A stretch of DNA of 64,000 bases. Origin: Streptomyces sp. VRA16 Mangrove soil (GTDB taxonomy: Bacteria > Actinomycetota > Actinomycetes > Streptomycetales > Streptomycetaceae). The stretch is from contig NZ_JAFVLN010000007.1 of assembly GCF_017377775.1 (NCBI RefSeq), forward strand, positions 1 through 64,000, in the 5' to 3' direction. Each line of letters begins with the position of its first letter. Position 1 is the first letter of the stretch. The position numbers were made by a program, and so were the translations under genes. Positions 56,552-64,000 of the stretch are shown here, piece by piece. Under the pieces are notes generated by a model that did not search any database, was not told where the DNA came from, and saw nothing but the letters and a program-made list of their open reading frames with translations.

Positions 56552-58390
56552 CTAGAACGCGGCCTCGTCCAGCTCCATGACGTCCAGACCCGCCGCACTG
56601 ACACCCTGCGCCAGCTTCCGCGCACCCGTGACACCCGGCAGGACATTCGCCGCGAAGAACTTCGCCGCCGCGACCTTGCCCTGGTAGAAGGCGACGTCCT
56701 TGCCCGCGTCCCCGGCGGCCAGCCGCTCCGCGGCGACGGCCGCGCCCTTGAGGAGCAGGTAGCCGACGACCACGTCACCGGACGCCATCAGCAGGCGCGT
56801 GGTGTTCAGGCCGACCTTGTAGATGTTCTTCGGGTCCTGCTCGGTGGCGGCCAGGTCGGTCAGCATGACGCCGACGATGGCCTCCAGCTCGACGGCCGCC
56901 TTGGCGAGCGACTCGCGGGCCCCGGCCAGCTCCTCGCCGCCGGTCTCCACCGCGAGGAACTTCTTGATCTCCTCGGCCAGCCCGTTCAGCGCGGCGCCCT
57001 GGTTGCGGACGATCTTCCGGAAGAAGAAGTCCTGGCCCTGGATCGCCGTGGTGCCCTCGTAGAGGGTGTCGATCTTGGAGTCACGGATGTACTGCTCGAT
57101 CGGGTACTCCTGCAGGAAGCCGGAGCCGCCGAAGGTCTGCAGCGACTGCGCCAGCTGCTCGTAGCCCTTCTCCGAGCCGTAGCCCTTCACGATCGGCAGG
57201 AGCAGGTCGTTCAGCGCGTGCTCGGCGGAGGCGTCCTCGCCGGCGGCCTCCTTGACCTGGATCGCGTCCTGGACCGAGGCCGTGTAGAGCACCAGCGTGC
57301 GCATGCCCTCCGCGTACGCCTTCTGCGTGAGCAGCGAGCGGCGCACGTCCGGGTGGTGCGTGATGGTGACCTTCGGGGCGGCCTTGTCCATGAACTGGGC
57401 CAGGTCCGGACCCTGCACGCGCTCCTTGGCGTACTCCAGCGCGTTCAGGTACCCCGTCGACAGCGTCGAGATCGCCTTCGTGCCGACCATCATGCGGGCG
57501 AACTCGATGATGCGGAACATCTGGCGGATGCCGTCGTGCTTGTCGCCGATCAGCCAGCCCTTGGCGGGGTGCTGGTCGCCGAACGTCATCTCGCAGGTGT
57601 TGGACGCCTTGAGGCCCATCTTGTGCTCGACGTTGGTCGCGTACACGCCGTTGCGCTCGCCCAGCTCGCCGGTCTCCCAGTCGAACTCGAACTTCGGGAC
57701 GAGGAAGAGCGAGAGGCCCTTGGTGCCGGGGCCGTGGCCCTCGGGGCGGGCGAGGACGTAGTGGAGGATGTTCTCCGACATGTCGTGCTCACCGGACGTG
57801 ATGAACCGCTTCACGCCCTCGATGTGCCAGGAGCCGTCCTCCTGCTGGACCGCCTTGGTGCGGCCGGCGCCCACGTCCGAACCGGCGTCCGGCTCGGTCA
57901 GCACCATCGTCGAGCCCCACTGCTTCTCGACGGCGATCTCGGCGACCTTCTTCTGCGCCTCGTTGCCCTCCTCGAAGAGGATGCCGGCGAAGGCCGGGCC
58001 GGAGGAGTACATCCACACGGCCGGGTTGGCGCCCAGGATCAGCTCGGCGTGGGCCCAGATGAGCGAGCGCGGGGCCGTCGTGCCGCCGATCTCCTCGGGC
58101 AGGCCGAGCCGCCAGTACTCGGAGGCCATGAACGCCTCGTAGGACTTCTTGAAGGAGGCCGGGACCGGCGCCGTGTTCGTCTCCGGGTCGAAGACCGGCG
58201 GGTTGCGGTCGGCGTCGGCGAAGGACTCGGCCAGGTCGTTCTCGGAGAGGCGGGCGACCTCGTCGAGGATGCTCTTGGCGGTGTCGACATCCATGTCCCC
58301 GAACGGGCCGGTGCCGTACAGCTTGTCGCGGCCGAGCACCTCGAAGAGGTTGAACTCGATGTCGCGGAGATTCGACTTGTAGTGGCCCAT
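56552..58390 (-). CDS. long-chain acyl-CoA dehydrogenase, FadE5-like
   Basis: 612 aa. The sequence MGHYKSNLRDIEFNLFEVLG and later NRNPPVFDPETN-like, MVLTEPDAGSDVGAGRTKAVQQ, KRFITSGEHD, HKMGLKAS and the catalytic Glu in DTLYEGTTAIQ match the FadE5 type of actinobacteria. It oxidises medium- to long-chain acyl-CoA with FAD. The C-terminal 150 residues are the extra ACDH_C-type domain of this long form. The start ATG 58390 follows ACGGAG. A TACCC/GGGTA palindrome lies about 95 bp upstream. Confidence 0.95.
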   Translation of the reverse strand: MGHYKSNLRDIEFNLFEVLGRDKLYGTGPFGDMDVDTAKSILDEVARLSENDLAESFADADRNPPVFDPETNTAPVPASFKKSYEAFMASEYWRLGLPEEIGGTTAPRSLIWAHAELILGANPAVWMYSSGPAFAGILFEEGNEAQKKVAEIAVEKQWGSTMVLTEPDAGSDVGAGRTKAVQQEDGSWHIEGVKRFITSGEHDMSENILHYVLARPEGHGPGTKGLSLFLVPKFEFDWETGELGERNGVYATNVEHKMGLKASNTCEMTFGDQHPAKGWLIGDKHDGIRQMFRIIEFARMMVGTKAISTLSTGYLNALEYAKERVQGPDLAQFMDKAAPKVTITHHPDVRRSLLTQKAYAEGMRTLVLYTASVQDAIQVKEAAGEDASAEHALNDLLLPIVKGYGSEKGYEQLAQSLQTFGGSGFLQEYPIEQYIRDSKIDTLYEGTTAIQGQDFFFRKIVRNQGAALNGLAEEIKKFLAVETGGEELAGARESLAKAAVELEAIVGVMLTDLAATEQDPKNIYKVGLNTTRLLMASGDVVVGYLLLKGAAVAAERLAAGDAGKDVAFYQGKVAAAKFFAANVLPGVTGARKLAQGVSAAGLDVMELDEAAF

Positions 58391-58483
58391 GGCGACGGCT
58401 CCGTAAAGGATCGGGGGGATCGACGAGGGGCCGAGCGAGGCCGACTCGTACGCGTACCAACTAGTAACTAAGTACCAGGATGC

Positions 58484-58495
58484 TACCCACGGGTA
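58484..58495. promoter_or_regulatory. candidate operator upstream of fadE
   Basis: TACCCACGGGTA, arms TACCC/GGGTA with a 2-bp centre, in a less GC-rich promoter region that also has AGTAACTAAGTA-like sequence at about 58463-58474. A TetR regulator of fatty acid catabolism is the likely binder. Confidence 0.4.
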
Positions 58496-58569
58496 ATAAG
58501 AATCAACCCCTCTTGGGCCAACTGTGACGGAACGCTCCGCCGGGCGCGGGCGGGCGACGGGGCGCGCCC

Positions 58570-59388
58570 CTACGGCCTCCGGGGCTCCACCTCCCCCAGG
58601 AACTCCACCATCAACGCGCCCCACGCGCCAGGCAGTTCGGCGAACGGAAGGTGTCCGGTCGGCAGCTCGGCGACGCGGGCGCCCGGTATCGCCGCCGCGA
58701 GCTCCCGCTGTGCCGCGGGCGGCACCAGCCGGTCCTGTGTGGTCACCGTCACCAGCGTCGGCGCCGTGATCCGGGCCAGGTCCGCGCGTACGTCCGCCCG
58801 GGTGACCAGGTCCGCGTGATCGCCCGCGCCGGGCGGAACCGTCGCCGCCGTCCCCGCGACGACCGGGGCCAGCCGCTCCTCGGTCAGCGCGTGCAGTGCC
58901 GCCTCGCTCAGCGCGTACGGCACGAGGAAGCGGGCGAGGGCGTCGTGGTCGCCGGCCGCGGCGAGGGTGCGCCAGGTCTCGGCGGCCAGTCGCAGCTGGG
59001 GCCCGGGGTGCGCGAAGCCGGCCGTCAGCAGCAGTGCCGTCACGCGCTCGGGGTGGCGGGCGGCGACCCGGACGGCCACCGTGCTGCCCAGCGAGTACCC
59101 CGACACGGCGAATCGGTCCAGGCCCTCCGCGTCGGCCGCCGCCACCAGCTGGTCCGCCAGGTCGTCGAGCCGGAGCGGGGTGCCGGCGCGCGGGGTGCCG
59201 CCCGTGCCCGGGTAGTCGACGCCGACGACCGTGTGCCCGGCGGCCAGGGTGTCGAGCACCGGCCCGTAGTTCGCCTCGACCGAGCCGCCCGCGCCGTGCG
59301 CCAGGAGCAGACCCGGGCCCGCACCGCGCACCGTCCGTGCGTCAGCGGCCGTGATCTCGGCCGTGGCCCCGATTCCCGTACCGGACAT
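58570..59388 (-). CDS. alpha/beta hydrolase
   Basis: 272 aa. Nucleophile elbow GYSLG, oxyanion region LAHGAGGSVEANYGPV, acid in TVTTQDRLVPP and the catalytic His in TGHLPFAELP. It should be a cytoplasmic esterase or lactonase of unknown substrate. GAGGAA precedes the ATG. The promoter region contains a strong inverted repeat (59434-59457), so it is likely under a dedicated repressor. Confidence 0.92.
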   Translation of the reverse strand: MSGTGIGATAEITAADARTVRGAGPGLLLAHGAGGSVEANYGPVLDTLAAGHTVVGVDYPGTGGTPRAGTPLRLDDLADQLVAAADAEGLDRFAVSGYSLGSTVAVRVAARHPERVTALLLTAGFAHPGPQLRLAAETWRTLAAAGDHDALARFLVPYALSEAALHALTEERLAPVVAGTAATVPPGAGDHADLVTRADVRADLARITAPTLVTVTTQDRLVPPAAQRELAAAIPGARVAELPTGHLPFAELPGAWGALMVEFLGEVEPRRP

Positions 59389-59433
59389 GGCTGTTCCTCC
59401 CCCTCGGCGCGCACGGGTGCCCCCGGCCGCATA

Positions 59434-59457
59434 TTTCTGTATCGGAAGCTACAGAAA
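59434..59457. promoter_or_regulatory. 24-bp operator upstream of the alpha/beta hydrolase
   Basis: TTTCTGTA, 8 bp, TACAGAAA: perfect arms. A third half-site, TTACAGAAAT, lies at 59496-59505. It is 46-69 bp upstream of the hydrolase ATG. Arm sequence and length suit a TetR or MarR dimer, and none is coded nearby. Confidence 0.65.
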
Positions 59458-59538
59458 GACCGTAGCAGTCCCCGCCCCTCTTTCTCTAGTCCTCATTACA
59501 GAAATCCGGCCCGGCCCCGGAACCCAGCCCGCGCTCGG

Positions 59539-59544
59539 TACTCT
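59539..59544 (+). promoter_or_regulatory. -10 box of a leaderless promoter
   Basis: TACTCT ends 7 nt before the ATG at 59552. Confidence 0.5.
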
Positions 59545-59551
59545 TGCCCCC

Positions 59552-60055
59552 ATGTACGGATACGAGCGGACCCCGGGTGGAGCGGGCGCCGGGCAGCAGT
59601 ACGCCCCGCCGCAGCAGGGCATGCCTCCGCAGTCCGGAATGCAGGCCGGCATGGGTGGATACGGGCAGCAGGCGCCGCCGCTGTACCCGGAGCCTTCGCC
59701 CCCGTCGCTCGCCGACGCCGTCCGCGCGTTCACCACGGGCTCGATGTCCGCCGAGGACTTCCAGCAGATCTTCGCGACGTCGAAGGTCTACTGCCCGCGC
59801 GGCGACAACCCGGGCTTCCTGGCACTGCACAACACGCAGCAGCCGGTGATCCCGATGTTCACCACGCTCAAGGAGCTGCGCCGGTACGCCGGCAAGGAGT
59901 CCAAGTACTTCGTCATCACCGGCGCCGAGGTGATCGACCTGCTGCCCACCGGATACGGCTTCGTCCTCGACATGGAGGGCGAGCACCGGATGGTCTTCGA
60001 CGCGAAGGCGGTCGAGCAGATGGTCGACTTCGCGATGCGCCGCATGTACGGCTGA
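59552..60055 (+). CDS. SseB N-terminal domain family protein
   Basis: 167 aa. A Gly/Gln/Pro/Met-rich N-terminus of about 45 residues (PPQQGMPPQSGMQAGMGGYGQQ) precedes an SseB-like domain (FATSKVYCPRGDNPGFLALHNTQQPVIPMFTTLKELRRYAGKESKYFVITGAEVIDLLPTGYGFVLD). In type VII secretion or sulfur contexts such domains occur, but here no partner is adjacent and the role is unknown. The ATG at 59552 is 7 nt after TACTCT. Confidence 0.88.
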   Translation: MYGYERTPGGAGAGQQYAPPQQGMPPQSGMQAGMGGYGQQAPPLYPEPSPPSLADAVRAFTTGSMSAEDFQQIFATSKVYCPRGDNPGFLALHNTQQPVIPMFTTLKELRRYAGKESKYFVITGAEVIDLLPTGYGFVLDMEGEHRMVFDAKAVEQMVDFAMRRMYG

Positions 60056-60222
60056 ACGTACGGCTGACCGCGTCATCGCCCAAGTGGCGGTTGTACGGCC
60101 TCATTTGGCGGCCGGGTTCCCCCTCCGGGCCCCTCTCCGGTTGCGGAGCGTCACCGATCAGGGCTTCTGCTTGAGGAGCAACAGTTACGCCTGATTAGTG
60201 CTTCGACTTCGAGAGGGAAGCC

Positions 60223-62343
60223 ATGCACTTCGCGCACACTGTCCGTTCCTGGCTCGGGCCACCGGGCCGTCTGGGCGCCGTGATCTGCGGCGTCACCATG
60301 GGTGTCACGGCGCTCGCGGCGCCGGGCACCGCCGCCGCGTCGGCGGGCACCCGCCCCGGCGCAGGCACCGACGACAGCCGGTTCGTCCTGCTGGACGAGC
60401 CCTTCGTCGGTGAGGGGGCCGCCCCGGGCCGCTGGGTCTCCCAGTACGGCCCCACCAACTCCGGCTTCGCCTGCCTCACCGCGGCCAAGGGGCAGCCCGC
60501 GCCGCTGGGCGCCTGCCCGTCCGCCCCGCACGACGAACCCGGCCAGGGTGTCCTGCGGCTGACCAACCAGTTCAAGATGCGCAGCGGCTTCGTCGTCCAC
60601 ACCGAACCGGTGCGGGCGGACGCGGGGCTGATCGCCGAGTTCGACATGTACCAGTACGGCTCCACCACCGGTAAGGGAGCCGACGGCATCAGCTTCTTCC
60701 TGCTGGACGGGGCGGAGCGCGTCGACCGGGAGGGCGCCCAGGGCGGCGCCCTCGGCTACCGGGACATCCCGGGCGGCTACCTCGGCATCGGCTTCGACCA
60801 GTACGGCAACTTCTCCAGCCCGCGCTGGGCCGGTACGGGCGGGCCCGGCAAGGTGCCCAACTCGGTCGCCCTGCGCGGCGCGACGAGCATCGGCAACCCC
60901 TACATCGACGGCACGCCGACGCTCAAGAAGTCGCTCGGCGACGTGGCGGCGAAACAGCGCTCCAAGGCGCGCCGCACCGGACGTGTCACGCTCACCCCGA
61001 CGGGCCTGCTGTCCGTCGCCGTCGACTTCAACGACGGCAAGGGCTACGCCCGGGTGCTCGGGCCGGTGGACGTGCACCGCATCCCCGGCCAGCCGGACGT
61101 GCCGAAGACGCTGCGGTTCGGGTTCTCCGCGAGCACCGGCGCGCACACCGCCCTGCACGAGATCAGCGACGTACGGCTGCGCAGGCTGCCGCCGGACCTG
61201 TACCTGACACCGCGCACCACCGGGGACTTCGCGGCCGGCGGCACCGGGCAGCTGGAGCTGACGGTGACGAACAAGCCGACGGCCGGACGCAGCGAGGGCC
61301 CGGTCACCGTGACCAAGGTGCTGCCGCCGGGGCTGAAGCCGGTGTCGGCGAGCGGCGACGGCTGGGAGTGCGCCATCGAGGGCGCCGAGGTCACCTGCAG
61401 GCGGGACGAGGATCTCGCGCCGGGCGACTCGTTCCCGCCGATCGTCGTGCCGGTGGAGATCGCCCCCGACGTGGCCGGAGGCCGGCCGGTCGAGTTCGCG
61501 GTGGACACCCCGGGCGACGCGGTCGCCTCGGACAACGTCGCGCGGCTCAGCCCGGACGTGCCCGTGCGGACGGGCCTGTGGCTCAAGGAGTCGGCACGGC
61601 CCGATCCGTACGTGGCGGGTGCCCCGGTCGCCTATGCCGTCAGCGTCGGCAACGACGGTCCGGCGCAGGCGACGAACGCGCCGCTCGCCGCCGAGGTGCC
61701 CAAGTCCCTGGAGGACCCGCGCTGGACCTGCGCCGCGAGCGGCGGCGCCGTCTGTCCCGGCACACCGGACGGGCCCCGGCTCGACACCCCGGTGACACTG
61801 CCGCCGGGCGCGAAGCTGGTCTTCACGGCCACCGGCGGTACGCCGTCGGACGAGGCGGGGCCGCTGGTGGGCACGTCGGTCCTGAAGCCCCCGCCGGGCG
61901 CCGCCGACGAAGGATGCGCCGACGACTGCCGGGCCAAGGTCACCCTGGACGGCACGTTCCGCACGGCGCTGAGCGTGACGCACCGCCATACGCCGCAGGA
62001 CCTGCAGTCCGGCGGCCGGATCACCTACACGATCTCGGTGCGCAACGACGGTCCGTCGGACGCGTCCGGGGTGCGGATCCAGCAGAGCGCGCCGCTGATG
62101 ATCCACGGCATGGAGTGGACGTGCGAGGCCCGCAGCCCGTCGCGCTGCGGTGCGGCATCGGGCAAGGCGCCGGTCATGACGACGGCGGACATCGCGGCGG
62201 GCGGCGAGGTCGTCTACACGGTGTCCGGGCCGATCGAGCAGCAGTCGATCGTGAGCGAGGTGAGCGTCGAGCCGTCGGTCGACGCGATCGACGCGAAGTG
62301 CCAGAACGGCTGCGCGGCGACCGACACGGCCCGCCTGCCCTAG
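60223..62343 (+). CDS. secreted lectin-domain protein with DUF11 repeats
   Basis: 706 aa. A signal peptide (VICGVTMGVTALAAPGTAAAS) is followed by an L-type lectin/concanavalin-like domain (residues about 50-325: FVLLDEPFVGEGAAPGRWVSQYG, GADGISFFLLDG, GYLGIGFDQYGNF). Then come three or four DUF11-type Ig-like repeats (LELTVTNKPTAGRSEGPVTVTKVLPPGLK, VAYAVSVGNDGPAQATNAPL, ITYTISVRNDGPSDASGVRI). No LPxTG or transmembrane anchor is visible at the C-terminus, so it is probably released. Glycan binding is inferred. A terminator hairpin follows 26 bp after the stop. Confidence 0.9.
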   Translation: MHFAHTVRSWLGPPGRLGAVICGVTMGVTALAAPGTAAASAGTRPGAGTDDSRFVLLDEPFVGEGAAPGRWVSQYGPTNSGFACLTAAKGQPAPLGACPSAPHDEPGQGVLRLTNQFKMRSGFVVHTEPVRADAGLIAEFDMYQYGSTTGKGADGISFFLLDGAERVDREGAQGGALGYRDIPGGYLGIGFDQYGNFSSPRWAGTGGPGKVPNSVALRGATSIGNPYIDGTPTLKKSLGDVAAKQRSKARRTGRVTLTPTGLLSVAVDFNDGKGYARVLGPVDVHRIPGQPDVPKTLRFGFSASTGAHTALHEISDVRLRRLPPDLYLTPRTTGDFAAGGTGQLELTVTNKPTAGRSEGPVTVTKVLPPGLKPVSASGDGWECAIEGAEVTCRRDEDLAPGDSFPPIVVPVEIAPDVAGGRPVEFAVDTPGDAVASDNVARLSPDVPVRTGLWLKESARPDPYVAGAPVAYAVSVGNDGPAQATNAPLAAEVPKSLEDPRWTCAASGGAVCPGTPDGPRLDTPVTLPPGAKLVFTATGGTPSDEAGPLVGTSVLKPPPGAADEGCADDCRAKVTLDGTFRTALSVTHRHTPQDLQSGGRITYTISVRNDGPSDASGVRIQQSAPLMIHGMEWTCEARSPSRCGAASGKAPVMTTADIAAGGEVVYTVSGPIEQQSIVSEVSVEPSVDAIDAKCQNGCAATDTARLP

Positions 62344-62368
62344 GGCGGGCCCGATGAGGAGGTGACGA

Positions 62369-62402
62369 AGGGCCCGGACGGTGATCGTGCCGTCCGGGCC
62401 CT
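62369..62402 (+). terminator. hairpin terminator after the lectin gene
   Basis: AGGGCCCGGACGG at 62369-62381 and CCGTCCGGGCCCT at 62390-62402, perfect 13-bp stem, 8-nt loop. Confidence 0.88.
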
Positions 62403-62407
62403 GCGCC

Positions 62408-62447
62408 GTACCGGGCCGTACCGGGCCGTACCGGGCCGTTCCGGACC
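62408..62447. repeat. 10-bp tandem repeat
   Basis: Four GTACCGGGCC units (the last GTTCCGGACC) directly after the terminator. Confidence 0.9.
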
Positions 62448-62542
62448 GCGGAGGCGGTGCGGAATACCGCGTGCGGAATACCGGGCGACTTGCCGAATGT
62501 TCACTGTTCAACTAAATTGATGGCAGACCTGAGGAGGCCGCC

Positions 62543-63511
62543 ATGCCCGCTGTGACCGTCGAGAACCCGCTGACCCTGCCCCGCGTGTCCGCGCCGGCCG
62601 ACGCCGTGGCGCGCCCCGTGCTCGCTGTGACGACCGCGCCCACCGGCTTCGAGGGGGAGGGTTTCCCGGTGCGCCGCGCGTTCGCCGGGATCAACTACAA
62701 GTACCTCGACCCGTTCATCATGATGGACCAGATGGGTGAGGTGGAGTACGCGCCCGGAGAGCCCAAGGGCACGCCCTGGCACCCGCACCGCGGCTTCGAG
62801 ACCGTCACGTACATCATCGACGGCACCTTCATCCACCAGGACTCCCACGGTGGCGGCGGCACCATCACCAACGGCGACACCCAGTGGATGACGGCGGGTT
62901 CCGGCCTGCTGCACATCGAGGCGCCGCCGGAGTCGCTCGTCATGTCCGGCGGGCTCTTCCACGGCCTGCAGCTGTGGGTGAACCTGCCCGCCAAGGACAA
63001 GATGCAGGACCCGCGCTACCAGGACATCCGCGGTGGCCAGGTCAAGCTGCTCACCACCGGCGACGGCGGCGCGCTGCTGCGCGTCATCGCCGGTGAGTTC
63101 GACGGCCACGAGGGCCCGGGCATCACGCACACCCCGATCACGATGGTGCACGCCACGATCCGCCCCGGCGCCGAGGCCACGCTGCCCTGGCGCGAGGACT
63201 ACAACGGGCTCGTCTACGTCCTCGCCGGCCGCGGCACCGTGGGCGCCGACCGCCGCCCGGTCCACATGGGGCAGACGGCCGTGTTCGGAGCGGGCTCGGC
63301 CCTGACCGTGCGCGCCGACGAGTCGCAGGACTCGAACACCCCCGACCTGGAGGTCGTGATCCTCGGCGGACAGCCGATCCGTGAGCCCATGGCGCACTAC
63401 GGCCCGTTCGTGATGAACACCAAGGCCGAACTCCAGCAGGCCTTCGACGACTTCCAGGCCGGCCGCCTGGGCGTCGTCCCGTCGGCGGAGCGTCTGCCGC
63501 ACACCGACTGA
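62543..63511 (+). CDS. pirin family protein
   Basis: 322 aa, bicupin. The metal-binding His set is in WHPHRGFETVTYIIDGTF and, less typically, GLLHIEAPPES where many pirins have HSE. The C-terminal cupin (LPWREDYNGLVYVLAGRGTVGA) lacks a metal site. Bacterial pirins act as quercetinases or bind metabolic enzymes; the role here is not assignable. GAGGAGG precedes the ATG by 6 nt. Confidence 0.93.
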   Translation: MPAVTVENPLTLPRVSAPADAVARPVLAVTTAPTGFEGEGFPVRRAFAGINYKYLDPFIMMDQMGEVEYAPGEPKGTPWHPHRGFETVTYIIDGTFIHQDSHGGGGTITNGDTQWMTAGSGLLHIEAPPESLVMSGGLFHGLQLWVNLPAKDKMQDPRYQDIRGGQVKLLTTGDGGALLRVIAGEFDGHEGPGITHTPITMVHATIRPGAEATLPWREDYNGLVYVLAGRGTVGADRRPVHMGQTAVFGAGSALTVRADESQDSNTPDLEVVILGGQPIREPMAHYGPFVMNTKAELQQAFDDFQAGRLGVVPSAERLPHTD

Positions 63512-63583
63512 CCGCGCGTCCGACGGTACGTCCGCCGGCCCGTCCGACAGTACGTCTCACTGCACGTCTGACTGCACGTCACC

Positions 63584-63617
63584 CGCGTGGCCCCGCCCGG
63601 AAGGTCGGGGCCACGCG
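63584..63617 (+). terminator. hairpin terminator after the pirin gene
   Basis: CGCGTGGCCCCG at 63584-63595 and CGGGGCCACGCG at 63606-63617, a perfect 12-bp stem with a 10-nt loop. Confidence 0.88.
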
Positions 63618-63636
63618 CGCGTGATGGCCTGTAGGC

Positions 63637-64000
63637 GTGCAGACGACCCGCGAGCCCCAGGACCCGTCCCCGGGACAGCCCGGAGGGAAGCCGCTGCTTC
63701 CCGAGGGTGCCCGGCGCACCGCGGCCTGGTGCGCGGTCGCGCTGCTCGTCACCGGGGTCGGCGCCGTGGCCGTCTGGCTCTGCATCGTCTTCAAGTCGGC
63801 CGTCACACCCACCCTGCTGGCCCTGCTCGGGACCGCGCTGCTCGCGCCCGTCTTCGAGTGGCTGATCAGGATGAAGGTGCCGCGGGCGCTGGCCGCCGCC
63901 CTCACCTGCGTCGCCCTCATCGCCGTCGTCGGCGGCGCCGGGTACATCGTCGTCAAGGCGCTCATCGACACCGGCGACCAGATCGTCGACTCCGTGCAGG
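63637..64000 (+). CDS. AI-2E family transporter (PerM-like), truncated by the window end
   Basis: 121 residues are visible, from a GTG at 63637, and the gene continues past the window. After about 25 hydrophilic residues there are hydrophobic segments (AWCAVALLVTGVGAVAVWLCIVF, PTLLALLGTALLAPVFEWLIRMKVPRALAAALTCVALIAVVGGAGYIVV), the pattern of the UPF0118/AI-2E exporter family, in which LIPxxxWLxRRxxPRxLAxxL is typical. Substrate unknown. No other start is visible within the terminator-proximal region. Confidence 0.8.
   Translation, partial: MQTTREPQDPSPGQPGGKPLLPEGARRTAAWCAVALLVTGVGAVAVWLCIVFKSAVTPTLLALLGTALLAPVFEWLIRMKVPRALAAALTCVALIAVVGGAGYIVVKALIDTGDQIVDSVQ

Overview
The window is GC-rich actinobacterial chromosome, almost certainly Streptomyces. 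Codon use is strongly GC-biased, genes are tightly coupled by ATGA, GTGA and TGATG overlaps, and many start codons lie 6-7 nt after a TANNNT-like -10 box, as in leaderless transcripts. Typical actinobacterial families are present: a bacterial proteasome activator, a mycothiol-type maleylpyruvate isomerase fold, Ser/Thr kinases, and SARP/STAND regulators. A perfect parS sequence at 21221-21234 suggests the segment lies in the origin-proximal part of the linear chromosome. I see no tRNA, rRNA, CRISPR array, insertion sequence, prophage or attachment site.

Layout. 87-1376: a J-domain-like protein and a rhodanese. 1389-13741: a phenylacetate (paa) region made of an acyl-CoA dehydrogenase behind a KstR-type palindrome, paaABCDE on the minus strand, a DUF5819/HTTM membrane pair, an SpoU-type rRNA/tRNA methyltransferase, paaN, paaH and the TetR regulator paaR. 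13751-18113: an Lrp regulator diverging from a branched-chain 2-oxoacid dehydrogenase operon (E1alpha, E1beta, E2). 18204-23763: a MobA-like/DUF6457 fusion, MoeA, a TrkA-N potassium channel, a quinone oxidoreductase and a small membrane protein. 23935-29649: proteasome activator, two divergent Ser/Thr kinases, an FMN-barrel protein and a NarL-type response regulator. 30045-33563: a second 2-oxoacid dehydrogenase operon. 33664-47358: mixed housekeeping and accessory genes, including a D-Ala-D-Ala carboxypeptidase, GntR plus MFS, an omega-amidase-like hydrolase, an FG-GAP protein, YihY, GNAT, a GlxA-type regulator, a cupin and a thioredoxin-NHL protein. 47380-54554: two tandem modules, each an AfsR-like STAND regulator followed by a lipoprotein gene. 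54726-64000: DUF6458, M18 aminopeptidase, FadE5-like dehydrogenase, alpha/beta hydrolase, SseB-like protein, lectin/DUF11 secreted protein, pirin, and a truncated AI-2E family transporter.

How the genes work together. PaaABCDE would epoxidise phenylacetyl-CoA; PaaN and PaaH act on ring-opened and beta-oxidation intermediates. PaaK, PaaG, PaaF, PaaJ and PaaI are not in the window. Three near-identical palindromes (ACCGAACGATCGGT or one change) lie upstream of paaA, between paaN and paaH, and upstream of the first bkd operon. This suggests that PaaR controls the paa genes and also touches branched-chain keto-acid oxidation. The two bkd operons would supply branched-chain acyl-CoA starters.

The most novel-looking feature is the duplicated STAND-regulator/lipoprotein array. 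In front of each lipoprotein gene there are 7-bp repeats at 11-bp period, ending exactly 8 bp before a -10-like hexamer, which is the textbook layout of a SARP-activated promoter. Other notable features are in-frame minisatellites inside mobA and moeA, the parS site that contains the start codon of the potassium channel gene, and duplicated dispersed intergenic repeats.
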